Below, piece by piece: positions 1 through 6,965 of a DNA stretch of 9,690 nucleotides. The stretch covers positions 1 through 9,690 of the forward strand of contig JAKSOY010000167.1 of the NCBI GenBank assembly GCA_024405255.1. The letters run 5' to 3'. Source of the stretch: Kiritimatiellia bacterium (lineage in GTDB: Bacteria > Verrucomicrobiota > Kiritimatiellia > RFP12 > UBA1067). Both the position numbers and the translations under genes were made by a program. Numbering within the stretch: the stretch's first letter is position 1; every line of letters begins with the position of its first letter. Under the pieces are notes generated by a model. That model searched no databases. It was not told where the DNA came from and saw nothing but the letters and a program-made list of their open reading frames with translations.

Positions 1-94
1 GCATCGGCACTTCGGTCAGCGCCCGCAAAGCGGGTTCATCGGCCGGCACGGCCTCACGAATACGGAGGGCTCCACTGTCCCTCATCTCTTCCAT
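1..94 (-). CDS. GNAT family N-acetyltransferase, N-terminal fragment (runs off the window)
   Basis: Only the first 31 codons lie in the window. The peptide begins MEEMRDSGALRIREAVPADE and continues PALRALTEVPM. The pattern 'LRIREAVPADEPALRAL' is the usual first strand and helix of GNAT N-acetyltransferases (beta1 followed by the acceptor-side helix), which transfer an acyl group from acyl-CoA to an amine. The start ATG has a purine-rich AGAGGGAAAG ribosome binding site just upstream and lies 17 bases after the stop of the 231-residue gene, so it is probably the next gene of the same operon. The acetyl-CoA binding motif is beyond the edge, so the family call rests on the N-terminal pattern alone. 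A second ATG three codons in is an alternative start. Confidence 0.6.
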   Translation of the reverse strand, partial: MEEMRDSGALRIREAVPADEPALRALTEVPM

Positions 95-111
95 AATTTC
101 TTTCCCTCTTT

Positions 112-807
112 CTAAAGCATCCAGACAGGTGACACATCGGCGATGACACGACGGCCAAGGCGATTGAGGTTCTCCATCGCGAGCGGAGCCAGACAGGCGA
201 GTTCGTCGCCGGTCCGCCACTCGGGATTCAACGCGCGGAACCGTCGCGATTCCGCATCCATCCGCAGCACATCGTCTTTCAGGCGATCCTTGCCGGCACC
301 AAAATGCAGCACGCCGGTGCGCGGATTGAATGCGTGCGGATAGAGGCGCGCGGCAATGCGGTGCAACAGGCCCGTAAGTTCTTCATCCGTTTGGGCACCG
401 GGCACATAGCGCGTGAAGAACGTAGGCAGGAAGCGATAGGTCCGTGCCCCCTTGCAGATGAGGAACCAGTAGGGAGTCCGCGGATCGTCCGCAGCCGCGA
501 GGCGGGCCATGACATGGCCGAACGCGCCGGCAAGTCCCGTTTGGTTTCGACAGGCGGCATCCACAACCGTATCCCCGCTGAAAACCACGCGCACGTCCTC
601 GACATCAAGGCACTTCAGCGTGGAAAAGCCGCGAACCCCTTCGGCATCCCGCAACACGATTGCGAGATCCTTCTCGGCAAGGTCGTGCTGGAACGTCTCC
701 TCCGGCGCTCCTTCATAGTAGGCGCGGTAGAGGCGTTCCATCGCGGCACGATCGTCCAAACCGATGCGTGCCACGCGCCAGATCTCGACTTGCATTCCCG
801 ACTTCAT
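112..807 (-). CDS. GNAT-like protein of unknown function (231 aa)
   Basis: This protein resembles a family of GNAT-fold proteins without an assigned reaction. The N-terminal part (about residues 20-70) has the pattern 'MERLYRAYYEGAPEETFQ' followed by 'DLAEKDLAIVLRDAEGVRGF', like the first half of an acyl-CoA N-acyltransferase. Next come FSGDTVVD (77-84) and 'YWFLICKGARTYRFLPTFF' (113-131), which I regard as the family hallmark. The substrate is unknown. No signal peptide or membrane segment is seen, so it should be cytoplasmic. The ATG overlaps the TGA of the preceding radical SAM gene as ATGA, which points to translational coupling and favours this start over an in-frame ATG four codons later. 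It may transfer an acyl or aminoacyl group onto the cluster product. That role is inferred from the fold and neighbours only. Confidence 0.75.
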   Translation of the reverse strand: MKSGMQVEIWRVARIGLDDRAAMERLYRAYYEGAPEETFQHDLAEKDLAIVLRDAEGVRGFSTLKCLDVEDVRVVFSGDTVVDAACRNQTGLAGAFGHVMARLAAADDPRTPYWFLICKGARTYRFLPTFFTRYVPGAQTDEELTGLLHRIAARLYPHAFNPRTGVLHFGAGKDRLKDDVLRMDAESRRFRALNPEWRTGDELACLAPLAMENLNRLGRRVIADVSPVWML

Positions 808-1889
808 AACGGCGCGTCTTCGCTGATGTCACCGAGGCAGACCGGGCGCAGTGTCCCCTTCTTCACGGTTGCGTCCGGACAGTTGTCGCAGAATTCAATT
901 CGACCGTCGCCGAGCGAATACGGCGGAAGCTGCACGATGATGTGCTTTTCTTTCAACGTCCAACCTGCCAAGGTGGCACGGAGCGCGAAGAAAAACGTTG
1001 AAAGGTGTCCACCGGTCAGACCGTTCACGAGGAGGCGCACCTTGAGTTTTGCCGAGGTCGTCTTCACCCAATGGAGCGAGCGGTGACACAAGGTGGCGTA
1101 TCCCCAAAGGAAGAGACGCTCCACAAGCCCGGGACGCATTTCATTCCAGGCGCGTTCCTTGCCATCCTTGTCCAGGGCCTGAACGCTCTGGAAGATATAC
1201 CAACGCGGCACATCCCGATGGATGCGACCGCCCACGAAGACGACGGGACGATAACCCTCCGCACGGAAGGCCGCAAGCATCGGCTCGCGGGGCACATCCT
1301 GCTGTGCAACCGAGCCGCGGATTTCCTCGAACTTGCGCGCCACCGTCACGAGCGCATACTCGAATTCGGGAGTCGTACGCAGGAAATGGGCGAGCGAACG
1401 GAAACCGTCACCGTCCTCTGCATACATCGTTTCAACGAGGGCCGGGAAAAGTCCGTGGGCACAGGCGATGCGCCCCTTTTCACGACGAAGTTCTTCAAGT
1501 GTCCGCCCTTCGATGTCAGGGCGTTTCTGTCCTTTCTGAATATGAAGCGAAATCAACTCGAGCCCCGCCTCGGCGAGTTTCGCCGCCATTGCATCGTCGA
1601 AGAGAATGGCATTCGTCAGCGAGTCGACCTTCAAGCCCTCCTCGTGATGAAGCCAGCGGATGATGTCAAGCACTTGGGGATGCATCAAAGGTTCTCCGCC
1701 GCTGAGGGAGATCGTCGTCAAATTCCGCTTCCGTCGGATGACGGCGACCTCGGCTTTGAGATCGTCGATGGATTTGCAAACCACCTGCCGATCGGCGTTG
1801 TAGCATTCCGCACAGCGGCAGTTGCAGCCACGCAAAATATCCAAAACGGCATGAGGTACCGTTTTACCATACCAGGGAAGTCTCATCAT
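804..1889 (-). CDS. Radical SAM enzyme B (paralogue of the enzyme at 4714-5823)
   Basis: A 361-residue radical SAM enzyme. The CX3CX2C motif is C22, C26, C29 (context RGCNCRCAECYN) and binds the [4Fe-4S] cluster that cleaves S-adenosylmethionine. GGEP at 64-67 is the SAM amino-group motif. Further shared marks with the paralogue are HIQKGQKRPD (116-125), a GGRIH segment followed by RWYIF, NGLTGG, and a C-terminal CX2C...C set (C334, C337, C351; context FCDNCPDAT) that could bind an auxiliary iron-sulfur cluster or zinc. This is shorter than a full seven-cysteine SPASM domain. The ATG overlaps the amidohydrolase stop (ATGA), with AGGAGG seven bases upstream. An ATG directly after the first is an alternative. 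The reaction is unknown; family members oxidise, rearrange or cross-link peptides, sugars or lipids. The radical SAM assignment is firm, the substrate is not. Confidence 0.93.
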   Translation of the reverse strand: MMRLPWYGKTVPHAVLDILRGCNCRCAECYNADRQVVCKSIDDLKAEVAVIRRKRNLTTISLSGGEPLMHPQVLDIIRWLHHEEGLKVDSLTNAILFDDAMAAKLAEAGLELISLHIQKGQKRPDIEGRTLEELRREKGRIACAHGLFPALVETMYAEDGDGFRSLAHFLRTTPEFEYALVTVARKFEEIRGSVAQQDVPREPMLAAFRAEGYRPVVFVGGRIHRDVPRWYIFQSVQALDKDGKERAWNEMRPGLVERLFLWGYATLCHRSLHWVKTTSAKLKVRLLVNGLTGGHLSTFFFALRATLAGWTLKEKHIIVQLPPYSLGDGRIEFCDNCPDATVKKGTLRPVCLGDISEDAPL

Positions 1890-2740
1890 TGTTTTTCCTC
1901 CTGTCTTATAAGGTGTTCACCACGTTTGAAAAAATCATCGGATAATCCCGCTTGGCGAAAGAACGAAACCCAGGCGGCAAAAATGTTCACAGCGTTCTTT
2001 CTGAAAAAATGGGGATAGGACGGGTAGTCCGTTCCAAAGACCAGTCGCGACGCAAGAGCCGGTTCGCGTAAGATGCGTCTCAACCAAAAATGCCGCACAC
2101 ACCCGCAGAATCCGCTGGCATCGCCATAGACATTCGGGTAGCGACGCACCAGCCGAATCCAGGACCCGAGATCATGGCGTTCCTGGAGCATCATCTGGCA
2201 ACCGCAATGGGCACAGACCAGCGTTACGCCCATTCGTGCAGCCGTTTCAAGGCGTGCGGGATCGTTGAAGCGTCCCGGCCCGCCCGCAAGCGTGTGCTCG
2301 GGTCCGGTATGGACGAGCACAGGAAGGTTGTACGCCCGCATGAGTTCCCAAAACGGACCGCATCGTTCATCGGCAGGATCGACCTTTTGAAATGACGGCA
2401 GCAACTTCACCAACACGGCCCCCGCGCGAACGGCCTCACGCGTTTCCTCTTCGATCGTCGGCGAAAGCGGATTCAAATTGACGCCGTAGAGGAATCCCGG
2501 ATGAGAACGGCAGAACGCCAGGACTTCTTGATTGCCGGCGGCAAGAGGCGTATTCTCGATTGCGCAAAGCACCGCCTGCCCTACAGGGCCGGAATTGAGA
2601 TCCGTGACGATCTTTTCACGAAACGCCGCCACGGAATCAACGCCCATCATGTGCTTCAGCACACGGTTCCAAAGATTGAACCGCGTCTGTCGTGCGTCGG
2701 CTGTGCTGCCGACAAGGTGAGCATGGAAGTCGAGGATCAT
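1886..2740 (-). CDS. Metal-dependent amidohydrolase (amidohydrolase_2 type)
   Basis: A 284-residue TIM-barrel amidohydrolase. The metal ligands are in the expected order: HAH at residues 6-8 right after the first strand (ILDFHAHLVG), a lysine at 112 (VLVKLLPSF), H144 (VLVHTGPEH), H178 (VCAHCG) and D238 (VFGTDYPSYPH). The family includes hydrolases, lactonases and non-oxidative decarboxylases such as ACMSD and gamma-resorcylate decarboxylase, so either hydrolysis or decarboxylation of a pathway intermediate is possible. No signal peptide is seen, so it is cytoplasmic. I chose the ATG at 2740 because it overlaps the acyltransferase stop as ATGA, as at other junctions here, and puts HAH at the usual distance from the N-terminus. 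A GTG nine codons upstream is possible. No clear Shine-Dalgarno site precedes this ATG, so re-initiation is likely. The family call is firm; the reaction is open. Confidence 0.9.
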   Translation of the reverse strand: MILDFHAHLVGSTADARQTRFNLWNRVLKHMMGVDSVAAFREKIVTDLNSGPVGQAVLCAIENTPLAAGNQEVLAFCRSHPGFLYGVNLNPLSPTIEEETREAVRAGAVLVKLLPSFQKVDPADERCGPFWELMRAYNLPVLVHTGPEHTLAGGPGRFNDPARLETAARMGVTLVCAHCGCQMMLQERHDLGSWIRLVRRYPNVYGDASGFCGCVRHFWLRRILREPALASRLVFGTDYPSYPHFFRKNAVNIFAAWVSFFRQAGLSDDFFKRGEHLIRQEEKQ

Positions 2741-3375
2741 TTTACGATTCGCCGATTGTTCTGCCACACGCTAAACGGTGGCGCGATCAGAAATGCCTTG
2801 GTCGACTGGTCGGCCTTGATCACGGCACCGGCGGCAAGCGTCGAATAGGCACCGAGCAGGACACGATCTTCGATCTCCACAGGAGCGAGCCAGAGTTCTC
2901 CCTCCACATGAAGGTGGGGGCAAACACGCGACCCCAATCCAAAATGAACATGATTGCCAATGTGAAGGAACGGACGATCCATGACGAGCGTACCGGGCGT
3001 CCAATAGACGAACTTGCCGATCTTCGCCCCCCACGCCCGCAGCCAAAGGCTGTAGAAGCCAGGAACAACGCGCAGAACCTCTTCGAGAAACGGGAAGCGC
3101 AGATAGACGAGTTGAGCGCAGTAGGAAAACCACCACACAAAATAGTCCGCTGAAAACATCTGGATCTTCGTCTGCCGCAAGGGGTGAATCGCAAGCAGCA
3201 GACGCACCAGGATCAGAGGAACAACATAAAGCCCGGCGAGGACGGCTCCCACCTTTCCCCAAACAGTCGGCATCCAAACGACGCAACAACCGCATCCGAC
3301 GAGGAGGAATAGCGTAAAGTAATTGCACAGGATGGCCGTCAGCATCTGGCCTTTGGTCATTTTGAAAAACTCCAT
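2737..3375 (-). CDS. Membrane-anchored left-handed beta-helix (hexapeptide) acyltransferase
   Basis: A 212-residue protein with two hydrophobic segments near the N-terminus (about 11-36 and 42-63), then a hexapeptide-repeat region from about 117 to 190. Visible turns include 'GAKIGKFVYWTPGTLV', 'HIGNHVHFGLGSRVCP' (138-153) and 'EIEDRVLLGAYSTLAAGAVI' (167-186). This pattern of I/V/L-G-x repeats is the left-handed parallel beta-helix of trimeric acyl-/acetyltransferases, which use acyl-CoA or acyl-ACP. NHVHFG (141-146) holds the histidines most likely to act as catalytic base. The membrane anchor suggests action at the inner face of the cytoplasmic membrane, on a lipid-linked or membrane-partitioned substrate. 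The ATG is preceded by AGGAGG (3381-3386), which overlaps the stop codon of the B12-radical SAM gene; the genes are 10 bases apart. The acceptor is unknown. Confidence 0.82.
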   Translation of the reverse strand: MEFFKMTKGQMLTAILCNYFTLFLLVGCGCCVVWMPTVWGKVGAVLAGLYVVPLILVRLLLAIHPLRQTKIQMFSADYFVWWFSYCAQLVYLRFPFLEEVLRVVPGFYSLWLRAWGAKIGKFVYWTPGTLVMDRPFLHIGNHVHFGLGSRVCPHLHVEGELWLAPVEIEDRVLLGAYSTLAAGAVIKADQSTKAFLIAPPFSVWQNNRRIVK

Positions 3376-3385
3376 GCCTGCCTCC

Positions 3386-4717
3386 TCACTTCATCGGACC
3401 ACCGCCCCAGGGAAGACCGCGACGTCGAACGACTTCCTTTTCCTGCGAGAAATTGCTCGCGAGGAAGACCGCCAACTTCTCCCATCCGTGGGCGTTGCAG
3501 GGGAAGTCCCAACCACGATGGAAAATCGAACGCAGCGAATAGAACTTCAGGCGATGTTCCTGGCAGAGATCGGCAAGTTGCTGCGGTTCAAAATGCTTCG
3601 GACGGAAAACGACATCGCCAAATGTATAATTCGGGTCCAGCCACCACTTCTCGGAAAGGAGGCGTCCTTCATTTTTGAGTCGGGTGTAGACATCCGTACC
3701 GGGAAACGGCACGAGGTGGTTGAAGGCCGCAAAGTAGAATTTGCTTCTCATTGCGAACTCGTAGGTCCGTGCAAACGTCTCGGGGGTGTCGTCGTCATAG
3801 CCGAAGACGAACGTGGCGTAGATGGCGATGTGGTGACGCCGAAGATTTGCAATCGCAGGGGCATAGTTGGCGCGAGACCGGTTGACGTCTTTGCCCATCT
3901 TCTGAAGTGTGTCGGCCGACAGCGATTCAAACCCGATGAGCACCCCTTCGCAACCGCTCGCTTCCATCAGAGCGAGTGTTTCATCGTCGTCGGCGACGTT
4001 CAAACCCAGCTGGGCCACCCAATGGATCTTCAGAGGCGCGACGGCCCGACAGAGTTTTTTAAGGCGCGCGACGTCCATTGCGAGATTGTCGTCCACAAAG
4101 AAATAGTAGCGCCGTTTCAATGTCTTCAACTCCGCAACCACGTCTTCGATCGGACGCGGCACGTAGGCGTGGCGGAAGTATTTGCAAATCGAACAGAAGT
4201 CGCACCGCAGGCGGCAACCACGCGCCGTCTCGATCAGGCAGAGCGGACCATACCGATGCGTGCCGAACAGGCTGCGATCGGGGAGTGGACCGAAACGAGG
4301 CGGTTCTGCGCTTTCGTATCGTGCACGCAAGGTCCCGGCTTGCAAGTCACGCCAGAAATCGCCCCAGACGTTTTCGGCGGCACCAAGGAGCAGTGCATCT
4401 GCATGTTCGGCCGCTTCATCCGGATTGAGCGTTGCATGGAAGCCGCCCATGACGACTTTCGTGCCATGAGAACGGAACCGATCGGCGATTTCGTAGGCAC
4501 GTCGCGCCGTATAGCATTCCGTGGAAATGAGCACGGCATCGGCGGGAACAGTCGTATCGATCTCGCCTAAACGATCGTCCATCAATTGGCGTTCACAGTC
4601 CTTGGGGAGCAACGCCGCAATGGTCGCGGCCCACAAAGGTTCCATAATCCATGTCTTCGGATAGGTTTGCGCACCCGGCTTACGGCCGACGGCGGCTTGA
4701 ACGAAAATCACTTTCAT
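3386..4717 (-). CDS. B12-binding-domain radical SAM enzyme B
   Basis: A 443-residue class B-type architecture: an N-terminal Rossmann-like cobalamin-binding domain (about 1-150), a radical SAM barrel (about 155-365) and a C-terminal tail like the DUF4070 region of HpnP/BchE-type proteins. The B12 domain carries KVVMGGFHATLNPDEAAEHA (87-106); no DxHxxG lower-ligand motif is visible, as in many base-off members. The cluster motif is C168, C172, C175 (RGCRLRCDFC). The tail has FYSLRSIFHR, shared with the copy at 6955-8286. Family members often methylate unactivated carbons with methylcobalamin, but others (BchE) do different chemistry. The frame stays open far upstream, but ATG 4717 overlaps the previous stop (ATGA), has AAAGGAA upstream and gives MKVIFVQ, the normal first strand. 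The family is certain; the substrate is unknown. Confidence 0.93.
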   Translation of the reverse strand: MKVIFVQAAVGRKPGAQTYPKTWIMEPLWAATIAALLPKDCERQLMDDRLGEIDTTVPADAVLISTECYTARRAYEIADRFRSHGTKVVMGGFHATLNPDEAAEHADALLLGAAENVWGDFWRDLQAGTLRARYESAEPPRFGPLPDRSLFGTHRYGPLCLIETARGCRLRCDFCSICKYFRHAYVPRPIEDVVAELKTLKRRYYFFVDDNLAMDVARLKKLCRAVAPLKIHWVAQLGLNVADDDETLALMEASGCEGVLIGFESLSADTLQKMGKDVNRSRANYAPAIANLRRHHIAIYATFVFGYDDDTPETFARTYEFAMRSKFYFAAFNHLVPFPGTDVYTRLKNEGRLLSEKWWLDPNYTFGDVVFRPKHFEPQQLADLCQEHRLKFYSLRSIFHRGWDFPCNAHGWEKLAVFLASNFSQEKEVVRRRGLPWGGGPMK

Positions 4718-5823
4718 GCTTGATATTCCTTTGCAAATGCGGTGTCCGTCAAACACGGCGGCACGAGTTTTCCATCCTGGATGGAGGCATCGACACACGG
4801 ATCGCAATATTCGGCGCGTCCATCGGGCAGGAGATCGGGGAACGCTTCGACGAAGACGTTTTTGCCGACAAGACGCTCTCCACGAATGATTGTGCCGAGC
4901 GCGAAGAAGAGATTGCGGAACGGTCCACCTGTCAAGGCGTTGAGAATAATGCGAACCAACACCGCTGCGGGCGAGGGATCGGTTCGCAGCGGGAGTCGTT
5001 TTCCGCAGAGGCGCAGCAGCGCAAAGATCGACCGCTCGAAAAGCGACGGCGGTACCGTGGCAAACCCCGTCTCGCGTCCCTGGGAATCGAGCCGCTGATA
5101 GGCATGGAAGATGAGCCAGCGCATCTTTTCCGGATGGATGCGTCCGCCGATTCCCGCAAACGGCAACCACCCAAGGCGGCCCAGTTCGATACGGCATGTT
5201 TCGACGTCATTCGTCGCGGCAAATTTTTCCACCCCGGCATCGATGGTCTGCATGCTCCGCTCCAGCGTGAGAAAGGCATGGCTGCAGGCACGATTCCGGC
5301 GGAAAGCGTCAAGCGTCAACTTCAGCAATTCGGGCTGGTCGGCGCGAACGGTCGTCGAGACCGCGGCGTCGATTCCGGCCGCACGGGCGATGGCACATTT
5401 TTGGGAGGCCAATTGTTCCACTTCCTCCCACGACTCGCTCTCCTTCAGATCGGGTCGACGTTGACCCGTCTGGATATGGAAGTAGACCATCTTCAACCCC
5501 GCCTCGGCGAGTACTTTGGCAATCTGCTCATTCCAGAGGATGCCGTTCGTCAGCATCACGGCCCCGACACCGCGCGCCTTGACCATCTTGACGATGTCGA
5601 CGATCTGCGGATGAAGCAACGGTTCGCCGCCGAGGATTCCCAGGAACTCGACGCGCCGAAGCGAAAACGCCAAGTCGATTTCACGCGCAATCTGTTCGAC
5701 CGGTTTCGCGCCGAGTTGCGTTCGGTTGTAGCAGGTCTTGCAAATACAGTTGCAGCCGCGAATGACATCCAGCGTAGCATAGGGGACCTCTCGTCCCTTC
5801 CAAGGCAAACGCAAGACTTTCAT
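4714..5823 (-). CDS. Radical SAM enzyme A (paralogue of the enzyme at 804-1889)
   Basis: A 369-residue radical SAM enzyme. The cluster motif is C24, C28, C31 (RGCNCICKTCYN) and GGEP lies at 65-68. The family-specific HIQTGQRRPD falls at 116-125, the same residues as in its paralogue. GGRIH followed by RWLIF, NALTGG, and the C-terminal C340, C343, C357 (YCDPCVDAS...PPC) also match. The last three cysteines could ligate an auxiliary cluster, but there are too few for a standard SPASM domain. The ATG at 5823 is favoured over an upstream in-frame ATG at 5982: it has a perfect AGGAGG six bases before it, overlaps the GNAT stop as ATGA and aligns with the paralogue start (MKVLRLPW against MMRLPW). 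The reaction is unknown. Retention of two diverged copies in one operon suggests two successive or substrate-specific steps. Confidence 0.93.
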   Translation of the reverse strand: MKVLRLPWKGREVPYATLDVIRGCNCICKTCYNRTQLGAKPVEQIAREIDLAFSLRRVEFLGILGGEPLLHPQIVDIVKMVKARGVGAVMLTNGILWNEQIAKVLAEAGLKMVYFHIQTGQRRPDLKESESWEEVEQLASQKCAIARAAGIDAAVSTTVRADQPELLKLTLDAFRRNRACSHAFLTLERSMQTIDAGVEKFAATNDVETCRIELGRLGWLPFAGIGGRIHPEKMRWLIFHAYQRLDSQGRETGFATVPPSLFERSIFALLRLCGKRLPLRTDPSPAAVLVRIILNALTGGPFRNLFFALGTIIRGERLVGKNVFVEAFPDLLPDGRAEYCDPCVDASIQDGKLVPPCLTDTAFAKEYQA

Positions 5824-6965
5824 GATCTTCCTCCTTCTGTTTGTTCCCTGCAAAACGAGGGATTGAACGAGATTGTGTACGTCAAGTAAGTACTCCCGCC
5901 CATGTCGTATTTGTATCGTTCCGCGCCGCGGCCCAGATCGATCCGGCAGATCCGACTCTGCGCCGCAAGCCACTCCACACAAGTCTTCAGCATCAAGCGT
6001 CCAGGACGGAATCGCGCCAATTCGTCATCCATCCCCAAACGCGGCACCTCCAATGCCTGGCGCCGTTCGTTGACATAGCCTTCCATGTAAGCGCCGATTC
6101 GATCTCCAATCCAGAGGACACATAAGAATCCATTGCATCCCGGTATGGAAAGCGACACATAGGTGGCATGCCGGAAAAAGAATCCGACCCCTCGCCTGTC
6201 GTGTCCATAGCGAACGGCCTGATGCCGCACGTAAACGGATCGGCAACGCCGAAGCACACGCCGCCCCGCCGAGGTGTCCAAGGGCAAGCCCAAACCGCAG
6301 GCAGAATAGAATTCAAATCGTACCGAAACGCCCTCACGCGCCATCCGATTGGCAGCCGTCTTGAGATTCTGCCGTGCATTCCGGCTCAAACAAGACCAAT
6401 ACGCCTTCGCGTCTCCGTCTCCCTCTGGGAACGAGATGCAGACATTCGGAATTTCCGCTGTGGGAACAACGCCCGAATCCGTCAACCAAGTTGCTACCGG
6501 ACTTGACTCCGGCAGATAAAACCACGTGAGATGCCGCACGCCATCGGCGGCCAGACGTGACATCACCAGCTCAAAGGCTTGTATTAAATCAGCTTGGGGG
6601 CGGTCGGCATAGAGGAAATCGGTTGTGTCCAGGAAAATGTATTTTCCCACGACAACCGTCCAGGATTGTTCGCCCATCCCCTGCAGGGGAGCCGCACAAA
6701 CAAGCCGGTTCTGTTCGTCACGCACGACATAGACTCGGAAACGCGCACCTGTACAGGCGGTTCGTCCTCTACGCCCCCAATACGCCATTGCATGCAACCG
6801 CACCGTCCGCTTCAGACTCCGTTCAAGTGCACAGAGGACAGAACACCGCTGATACGAAAACGACGGACTCGGGAACGCCCGAAGCACTTCGGCCGCCGCC
6901 TCGATCGAATCATATCGCTCTATTTGAAATCTCTCCATAGAGACGACCAGCCGATTATGCTTCAT
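5820..6965 (-). CDS. BioF2/CelD-type GNAT acyltransferase (FemAB-like)
   Basis: A protein of about 381 residues with features of the CelD/BioF2 acetyltransferase group, which has two tandem GNAT folds like FemAB. The middle basic helix 'LSRNARQNLKTAANRMAREG' (193-212) matches the usual 'R..RN.r.a...l..eG' segment. Later come IGDRIGAYMEGYVNE (286-300) and 'RIDLGRGAERYKYDMGG' (341-357), the typical C-terminal 'D.grG.e.YK..fG' block. Such enzymes transfer acyl or aminoacyl groups to sugars, lipids or amines in envelope or natural-product pathways; the donor and acceptor here are unknown. It is cytoplasmic by appearance. The start is uncertain: ATG 6965 overlaps the preceding gene by 11 bases with a weak GGAAG upstream; ATG 6938 (MERFQIERY) and TTG 6983 are alternatives. 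Its stop overlaps the next gene as ATGA, so translation is coupled to radical SAM enzyme A. Confidence 0.8.
   Translation of the reverse strand: MKHNRLVVSMERFQIERYDSIEAAAEVLRAFPSPSFSYQRCSVLCALERSLKRTVRLHAMAYWGRRGRTACTGARFRVYVVRDEQNRLVCAAPLQGMGEQSWTVVVGKYIFLDTTDFLYADRPQADLIQAFELVMSRLAADGVRHLTWFYLPESSPVATWLTDSGVVPTAEIPNVCISFPEGDGDAKAYWSCLSRNARQNLKTAANRMAREGVSVRFEFYSACGLGLPLDTSAGRRVLRRCRSVYVRHQAVRYGHDRRGVGFFFRHATYVSLSIPGCNGFLCVLWIGDRIGAYMEGYVNERRQALEVPRLGMDDELARFRPGRLMLKTCVEWLAAQSRICRIDLGRGAERYKYDMGGSTYLTYTISFNPSFCREQTEGGRS
5830..5835 (-). promoter_or_regulatory. Ribosome binding site AGGAGG deciding the start of radical SAM enzyme A
   Basis: A perfect AGGAGG lies six bases before the ATG at 5823, inside the last codons of the GNAT gene. 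It fixes the start against an in-frame upstream ATG that would add 53 non-homologous residues. Confidence 0.8.

Noticed and set aside
3323..4570. Plus-strand open frame of 415 codons (also 4651-5889 and 1005-2018)
   Set aside because: Each lies opposite a minus-strand radical SAM gene with clear catalytic motifs. The plus-strand translations show no recognisable domain, and long antisense frames are expected in GC-rich coding DNA.
4717..5197. N-terminal extension of B12-radical SAM enzyme B by 160 residues
   Set aside because: The extension is an out-of-frame reading of radical SAM enzyme A, and the paralogue has no such region. The ATG at 4717 fits the ATGA pattern and the normal domain start.
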